Below are positions 59,125-64,000 of a stretch of DNA of 64,000 bases, one piece after another. The stretch spans positions 434,001 to 498,000 of the forward strand of contig CAVPSU010000001.1 in NCBI GenBank assembly GCA_963708715.1, written 5' to 3'. The notes under the pieces were generated by a model. The model saw nothing but the letters and a program-made list of their open reading frames with translations, did no database searches and was not told the DNA's origin. Position numbers and translations under genes: made by a program. Every line of letters begins with the position of its first letter. Within the stretch, counting starts at the first letter, position 1. This DNA comes from DAIOEK01 sp963708715 (GTDB lineage Bacteria > Chloroflexota > Anaerolineae > Anaerolineales > Anaerolineaceae).

Positions 59125-59977
59125 GTAACTTCCACTCCTTCAATAATTCCGGCGGTTTTAGTTAAACCCACGAAATAAAGATTATACCTTTCGATACCGA
59201 TTCCGTCTAGATGAGTTGTCAGTATCTGCGGGCCATTTTCTGTGATCGCGACTGTGTGCTCGAAATGTGCGGTCAATTCGCCATCTTTTGAAACCACTGT
59301 CCATTCGTCCGGTAGTACTCTGGTCATATACGATCCCAACATAACCATCGGTTCGAGGGCGATGGTCATCCCATTTCGAAGTTCCATACCTCGACCGGGG
59401 ATTCCATAATTGGGGACGGCGGACCTTCGTGCATATTTCGTCCAACACCATGACCGGTATATTCACGGACAACATTCATTCGGTTCTCTTCCACAAACTT
59501 CTGTATCGCAGCACCGATATCACCTATATGATTACCAGCTACCATCTGCTCGATCCCAATGTATAACGACTTCTCGGTAACGTCCAACAGTTTTTGGGCT
59601 TTGGTAGAGATCTCGCCAACCCCAACTGTAATCGCCGAGTCACCCACGAACCCTTCAAAGACAGTCCCACAATCCATGGAAACTATGTCACCTTCTTTAA
59701 GCTTGCGGTTGCCGGGTATCCCATGAACCAATTCATCGTTGATACTGGTACAAATGCTGGCTGGATAAGGATATGGTCCTGGATAGTTCAGAAAGGGAGA
59801 ATAAGCTCCATGTTTTTTCAACACCTCTTCAGCCGCGGCGTTCAGATCTGCCGTTGTGGTACCTGGTCGAATAATACCGGCGGCAAATTGCAATGCCTCC
59901 GCATTAATCCGGCCTGCTTCGCGCATGATGGCAATTTCTGCAACACTTTTGATGTTTATCTGACGTTCCCAGGACAT
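59121..59977 (-). CDS. map: Type I methionine aminopeptidase, apparent single-base deletion
   Basis: Start ATG 59977 (MSWERQINIKSVAEIAIMREAG) with GGGTGAG upstream; a GTG at 59989 is rejected. Metal ligands: the Asp of VSMDCGTVFEGFVGDSAITVGVG, the His of YTGHGVGRNMHEGP, the Glu of TIALEPMVMLGSY and the Glu of AHFEHTVAIT. The frame breaks after MHEGPP; restoring one G near 59416-59418 gives PPVPNYGIPGRGMELRNGM, the usual sequence, and the frame runs to 59121. 285 residues when corrected. Removes the initiator Met. Confidence 0.93.
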
Positions 59978-59998
59978 ATCGATTCTCACCCTTCAGAA

Positions 59999-60643
59999 TT
60001 ATAAAGCTGCTAATACCTGTTTCGTCACTTCGTCTATCTCCAAAGTGCCATCGATTTCAAGGAGTAAACCACGGGTATGGTAATACTCGATCAGTGGGGC
60101 AGTTTGTGCAAGATAAACCGAGATCCGATTCTGGACTGTTTCCGCTTTATCGTCTTCTCGTTGGTAAAGTTCAGAGCCATCGACATCGCAGATTCCTGCA
60201 ACCTTTGGCGGATGATACTTTCTGTGGTACACATGACCCGCTGCCCGGCATGAAAACCTGCCCGACAAGCGTTCAACCAATACCCCAGGAGGAACCGAAA
60301 TCAGTGGAACTGATTTCACCTCACTGTTAGTCTCCTTCAGCATTACCGCTAACGCTTCCGCCTGGGTGGGAGTGCGAGGAAAACCATCAAGGATGGCGCC
60401 TTCCACACAATCCGGTTTGCTCAGGCGATCACGGACCATATCGATGGTCAAATCATCTGGGACCAGATCGCCGCGGTTGATATACCCTTGCGCCTTTTTA
60501 CCGAGTTCAGTTTGCTTCGATAGATTCTCACGAAAGAGATCACCTGAAGAAATATGAGCCAGATGCAACGTGTCTGCAATTACCTTTGCCTGTGTACCTT
60601 TACCCGCTCCAGGAGGTCCCAGCAAAACGTAATATCGCGCCAT
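59999..60643 (-). CDS. adk: Adenylate kinase, zinc-lid type
   Basis: 214 residues from the ATG at 60643 (MARYYVLLGPPGAGKGTQAK), with AAGG upstream; an ATG at 60664 overlaps secY. P-loop GPPGAGKGT, the NMP-binding SSGDLFREN, DGFPRTPTQAEAL, and a long lid where CRAAGHVYH and CDVDG give a probable Cys-His-Cys-Asp zinc site. Interconverts AMP, ADP and ATP. Located between secY and map, as usual. Confidence 0.97.
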   Translation of the reverse strand: MARYYVLLGPPGAGKGTQAKVIADTLHLAHISSGDLFRENLSKQTELGKKAQGYINRGDLVPDDLTIDMVRDRLSKPDCVEGAILDGFPRTPTQAEALAVMLKETNSEVKSVPLISVPPGVLVERLSGRFSCRAAGHVYHRKYHPPKVAGICDVDGSELYQREDDKAETVQNRISVYLAQTAPLIEYYHTRGLLLEIDGTLEIDEVTKQVLAAL

Positions 60644-60645
60644 GA

Positions 60646-61986
60646 TTAGCCCTTGATCAGGCATTCCTCGTAACCGTGCAGCTTCAGCTCGGTGTCAATG
60701 ATATTAAAGGTATCGCGGACAACACCTACCACGATCAGCAAACCCGCGGATGAGATGAGGAATATGGCCGATGACCTTCCGACCTGAGGAAGTAACGCGC
60801 CAATGAGATAGGGAAGTACAGCAACCAGACCGAGAAACAGCGCACCAGGCAGCGTGATGCGGCGTTGAACACTGGTCAGATACTTCTGAGTAGGTGCACC
60901 TCGTACAACACCCGGGATCTGAGCGCCTTGTTTCTTTAAGTTTTCACCATAATTCTGCTGTGAAAAAAGTACATCGGTATAGAAGAAGGTGAATATGACG
61001 ACCATTAAGAAATATAACAGCGAATACCATCCACTCTGCCCACCAAATACGGAATTGATACCACTCGCAAGGGATGCTACCCAGGCGGTCTTGGATTGAA
61101 CAAAGTAACTGGCAACAATGGCAGGGAAGGTCAGGAGGGATTGAGCAAAGATCAATGGGATCATACCCGCCATATTGACCATCAAAGGCAGATTACTCCG
61201 GACAGGCATGGACATACGATTGCCTACCCGTCGACCAGGGAATAGCACCGGAACATTTCGGCGTCCCTGTTGAACAAATACAATGGCGAAAATAGTCAGA
61301 CCCAGGATGGCAAGGACAAAGAAGATCAACCACCAGAACTGTTTATCAGACAGTAAATTAACCAGCTGAGATGGAATTCGTGCGACGATACCCGCGAAAA
61401 TGATCAGCGAAAGACCCTGATTGCGAATACCATACTCAGAGATCAATTGACCCAGCCAGATGCCCAGGATGGTTCCAGCCACCATACTGACAATGGTTGT
61501 CAATGTTGGCAGTAATGCCTCACCAGAAAATCCATACACCCGCAAAACGGATTGACCACCGGCGAGAGTACTAAAGATATTGATCTGTCCGATCGCTGAG
61601 AGCAAAGCCATTGGGATCGTTCCGATGATCGTCCATCTTTCCATCCAGTGTTGTGCTTCTCGCGGATTCTCTTTCATCTTCCGCTCAAGGGCGGGGATGA
61701 TTGGGATCAAGAGTTGCAGAATGATCTGGGCGGTGATGTATGGATATACACCCATCGCCAGGATGGAGAAATTGGATACTGTACCACCAGAGAGCAAGTC
61801 GAGCAGGTTAAAAAGGTTTTGACCAGCTCCACCCCCCGTTGCGATACTCGCCAGTACTGCATGGTCTATTCCCGGCACAGGGATATTGGCAGCCAGACGG
61901 TAGAGTACCAGAAGCATCAGGGTGATTAGAAGTTTCTTGCGGATATCCTCACTTTTCCATAGATAACGCCAGGCAGACCGCTTCAT
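60646..61986 (-). CDS. secY: Protein translocase subunit SecY
   Basis: 446 residues, ten membrane helices. LMLLVLYRLAANIPVPGID, the plug-region LLSGGTVSNFSILAMGVYPYITAQIILQLL, PLMVNMAGMIPLIFAQSL and the terminal DTFNIIDTELKLHGYEECL are family signatures. Forms the SecYEG channel. Starts 29 bases after rplO in the spc operon. Confidence 0.98.
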   Translation of the reverse strand: MKRSAWRYLWKSEDIRKKLLITLMLLVLYRLAANIPVPGIDHAVLASIATGGGAGQNLFNLLDLLSGGTVSNFSILAMGVYPYITAQIILQLLIPIIPALERKMKENPREAQHWMERWTIIGTIPMALLSAIGQINIFSTLAGGQSVLRVYGFSGEALLPTLTTIVSMVAGTILGIWLGQLISEYGIRNQGLSLIIFAGIVARIPSQLVNLLSDKQFWWLIFFVLAILGLTIFAIVFVQQGRRNVPVLFPGRRVGNRMSMPVRSNLPLMVNMAGMIPLIFAQSLLTFPAIVASYFVQSKTAWVASLASGINSVFGGQSGWYSLLYFLMVVIFTFFYTDVLFSQQNYGENLKKQGAQIPGVVRGAPTQKYLTSVQRRITLPGALFLGLVAVLPYLIGALLPQVGRSSAIFLISSAGLLIVVGVVRDTFNIIDTELKLHGYEECLIKG

Positions 61987-62015
61987 GATGATTTCTCCCT
62001 ATAGGATCGTTTAGA

Positions 62016-62464
62016 TCAGATGGTCTCTACCGTACCGCCAGCGGCTTCGATCTTTGCTTTGGCTGCTTTGGTAATTCGATGAGCATACACTTTTAATGCA
62101 ACGCTCACTTCGCCACCGCCCAGGATTACAATGGGATTGGCAACTTTACGGATAATTGCAGCTTGAGCCAGCACTTCCGGAGTAACTTCAGTCCCGGCCT
62201 GGAAAGCGCTCAATTGATCGAGGTTGACTTCCTGATATACCACCCGATTGATCGGGGTAAATCCTTCACCGCGCATGAATGGTAAACGGCGGAAGAATGG
62301 CAGGTTACCACCCTGACGGTAAAGGCGTGGACCTTCACCCGTTCGGGATGCCTGTCCCTTGGTACCACGACCGGCGGTTTTACCCTGACCGGCAGAGATA
62401 CCATGTCCAACGCGTTTGCGGTTCTTTTTTGAACCATATTTGGTCTAAGATCATTCAGTTTCAT
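62016..62464 (-). CDS. rplO: 50S ribosomal protein L15, apparent single-base deletion
   Basis: Starts MKLNDLRPNM at 62464. Restoring one G near 62434 (ATGGGTTC) gives GSKKNRKRVGHGISAGQGKTAGRGTKGQ, GEGPRLYRQGGNLPFFRRLPFMRGEGF and then the intact frame PINRVVYQEVNLDQLSAF to the stop at 62016. 149 residues when corrected; the GHG and RGTKGQ motifs are typical L15. As the gene is a core ribosomal protein, a sequence error is likely. Confidence 0.93.
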
Positions 62465-62472
62465 TGATGTAC

Positions 62473-62673
62473 CTATTCTTCAATCAGCACAAGGTGATTC
62501 ACCTTGTTGAGCATTCCGCGCAGGGATGGAGTATCAGGATGTTCCACAGTTTGGTGCATCCGATGGAACCCCAGCGCGCGCATTGTAGCTTTATGAACTT
62601 CAGAGTATCCAATGGCGCTTTTCACCTGGGTGATTTTCACCATCTTTACCTGTACTTTTGCTTTTTTAGGCAT
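62473..62673 (-). CDS. rpmD: 50S ribosomal protein L30
   Basis: 66 residues from the ATG at 62673: MPKKAKVQVKMVKITQVKSAIGYSEVHKATMRALGFHRMHQTVEHPDTPSLRGMLNKVNHLV. The KSAIG and MRALGF patterns are the L30 marks. Its ATG overlaps the end of rpsE. The apparent upstream extension of the frame is just rpsE sequence. Confidence 0.96.
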   Translation of the reverse strand: MPKKAKVQVKMVKITQVKSAIGYSEVHKATMRALGFHRMHQTVEHPDTPSLRGMLNKVNHLVLIEE

Positions 62674-63195
62674 TCTTCCTCCGCTCCCAGAAAGGCAGAA
62701 GTTCAGAGACTTCTTTACCACGCTGAGCCGCTTCGGTCTGAGGAGATTTTAAAGTTTCCAGAGCATGAAGGTTGCTTTTACCACATTCAGTACATTGGCG
62801 CTGCCTAAGGATTTCGTCAAAATATCATGGACACCGGCTACTTCCAATACGGCGCGCACACCACCACCGGCAATAACACCGGTCCCCGCCGATGCGGGTT
62901 TGAGCATAACTTTGGCACCTGCCATTTTACCCAGTACTTCATGAGGAATGGTCGTCCCAGAAAGGGAAACCTTGCGAAGATCTTTGTGAGCCCGTTCGGT
63001 TGCTTTACGCATGGCATCAGGAACTGCATTGGCTTTGCCGATCCCCATCCCGATTTTACCATTGTTATCACCAGCAACAACCGTCACGCGGAATTGGAAG
63101 CGACGGCCGCCTTTTACCACTTTGGCAACGCGGGCAATTTCGATGACACGCTCATCGTAAGCGGATTCAGTTGGTTGATATTCAGTCTTTTCCAT
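62666..63195 (-). CDS. rpsE: 30S ribosomal protein S5, apparent single-base deletion near the 3' end
   Basis: Starts MEKTEYQPTESAYDERVIEIARVAKVVKGGRRFQFRVTVVAGD at 63195 and reads well to LNVVKATF. As written it then ends MLWKL at 62749. Adding one base near 62769 gives HALETLKSPQTEAAQRGKEVSELLPFWERRKNA, the normal S5 tail, with a stop at 62666-62668 that overlaps the rpmD start. 176 residues when corrected. Central pseudouridine-site and fidelity protein of the 30S. Confidence 0.93.
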
Positions 63196-63222
63196 ATCCG
63201 TTCCTTCCGAGTGCTCTCGTGG

Positions 63223-63588
63223 TTAGAATTCCAGGCCGCCTTCGCGGGCGCCATCGGCCAGGGCTTTTACCCGACCCACATAACGGAAACCACCACGGTC
63301 AAACACCACTTTGGTGATACCTTTGGCTTTCGCACGTTCAGCCAGAGCTTCTCCCACCTTGGCAGCTTCTTCCGATTTCTTCAGCCCTGTAAGCTGAGCC
63401 CGCAGATCATTATCCACTGTGGATGCGGAAGCCAGCGTTACGCCAGCCACATCGTCAATCACCTGGACATAAATCTCAGCCAGGCTGCGGAAGACTGCAA
63501 CGCGTGGGCGATCAGCCGTACCGCTAACGGTTTTGCGCACGCGTTCGTGCCGGCGAATACGTGCTTCAGAACGAGATTTATTAGCCAT
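63223..63588 (-). CDS. rplR: 50S ribosomal protein L18
   Basis: 121 residues. RIRRHERVRKTVSGTADRPRVAVFRSLAEIYVQVIDD and the VFDRGGFRYVGRVKALADGAREGGLEF end are diagnostic. Binds 5S rRNA. Lies between rplF and rpsE. Confidence 0.98.
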   Translation of the reverse strand: MANKSRSEARIRRHERVRKTVSGTADRPRVAVFRSLAEIYVQVIDDVAGVTLASASTVDNDLRAQLTGLKKSEEAAKVGEALAERAKAKGITKVVFDRGGFRYVGRVKALADGAREGGLEF

Positions 63589-63597
63589 TACTTCACC

Positions 63598-64000
63598 TTA
63601 CTTCTTTGCCTTACCAGATTTACCGGCTTTACGGCGGATCTTTTCGCCTGCGTAGCGAATACCTTTGCCATGATAAGGCTCAGGTGGACGAACTTTGCGG
63701 ATGATCGCTGCAATCTGTCCAACTTCTTCTTTGTCTCGGCCATGCATCTTTATCTGGCGGGTTTTAGCATCGACCTCGAAGGTGATCCCTTCAGGAGGTT
63801 CGATCACCACCGGGTGTGAATAACCAACATACAACACCAGGTTCTTGCCATCCATCTCAGCGCGATAACCAACACCTTCAACTTCCAAGAGTTTATCAAA
63901 GCCAGTGCTGACACCGACCACCATATTGTTCACCAATGCTCGGGTGGTGCCGTGCAGAGCTCATGCTCGCGGGAGTCCGATTCTCTGACAACGAGAATTT
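63598..64000 (-). CDS. rplF: 50S ribosomal protein L6, 5' end outside window and apparent single-base deletion
   Basis: The C-terminal part is clear: ALHGTTRALVNNMVVGVSTGFDKLLEVEGVGYRAEMDGKNLVLYVGYSHPV and the RPPEPYHGKGIRYAGEKIRRKAGKSGKAKK end. Upstream the L6 sequence VVRESDSREH is in another frame; adding one base near 63962 (CATCGAGCT) joins it as SREHRALHG. The start codon lies beyond base 64000. Confidence 0.92.

Noticed and set aside
62827..63819. 330-codon plus-strand ORF opposite rpsE, rplR and rplF
   Set aside because: It is a mirror of well-supported ribosomal genes and has no recognisable protein pattern.
57440..64000. Genuine pseudogenisation of ribosomal protein genes
   Set aside because: Each gene is normal after one base change and is essential; error is the simpler explanation.

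Overview
The window looks like chromosome of a Chloroflexota bacterium, most likely class Anaerolineae. This is inferred from gene content and protein style: an ATP synthase b subunit fused to a delta-like domain, a NuoAHJKLMMN membrane-arm cluster, a DHH-CBS-CCA-transferase fusion, a short ProS, and lipoproteins with Thr/Pro linkers. I ran no database comparison. Base composition is moderate, with a GC-rich stretch (about 42.9-44.2 and 47.3-48.7 kb) and an AT-rich stretch (about 44.3-47.2 kb) that look foreign to the backbone.

Layout. 0-11.5 kb: a truncated cyclic-nucleotide-binding/PH membrane protein, a GNAT enzyme and the DHH-CBS-CCA fusion on the minus strand; then a plus-strand run of two ubiquitin-like sulfur carriers, their MoeB-rhodanese E1, a PIG-L deacetylase, an FHA protein, an AI-2E permease and a GNAT protein; then a 63-aa conserved-looking protein and a two-domain GNAT enzyme. 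11.6-26.3 kb: clpC, an EF-G paralogue, an ISNCY-type insertion sequence with a 16-bp target duplication, a CapA-like lipoprotein, a membrane gene broken by two in-frame TGA codons, a MazG-like/LOG pair, proS, a HEAT-like protein, rpsO and pnp. 26.7-40.1 kb (minus strand): murE, the Fo part of ATP synthase (atpZ-B-E-F) and the membrane arm of complex I (nuoA-H-J-K-L-M-M-N). The F1 genes and the peripheral-arm nuo genes are not here. 40.3-50.5 kb: accessory region with a Tat-exported VanY-like peptidase, a strongly promoted unknown gene, a broken membrane gene and its duplicated 5' end, an F420-type reductase, a Thr/Pro-rich lipoprotein, an AT-rich HTH/HEPN cluster, a broken tryptophanase, palindromic repeats and a YabN-type MazG. 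50.7-54.1 kb: a multi-PAS/GAF HD-GYP phosphodiesterase. 54.3-64.0 kb (minus strand): the 3' part of the spc operon and the alpha operon, rplF to rpsI.

Most backbone genes are intact, including those longer than 2 kb. Single-base indels interrupt rplF, rpsE, rplO, map, rpsK and rpsD in the last 7 kb, and similar lesions occur at 42.9-43.6, 46.8 and 47.3-48.7 kb. Because several affected genes are essential, assembly or sequencing error is the likely cause there, and other broken genes in the window should be read with the same caution.

The best candidates for an undescribed system are the AT-rich HTH/HEPN cluster (45.1-46.9 kb) and the twin ubiquitin-like/E1/deacetylase operon (4.6-7.2 kb).
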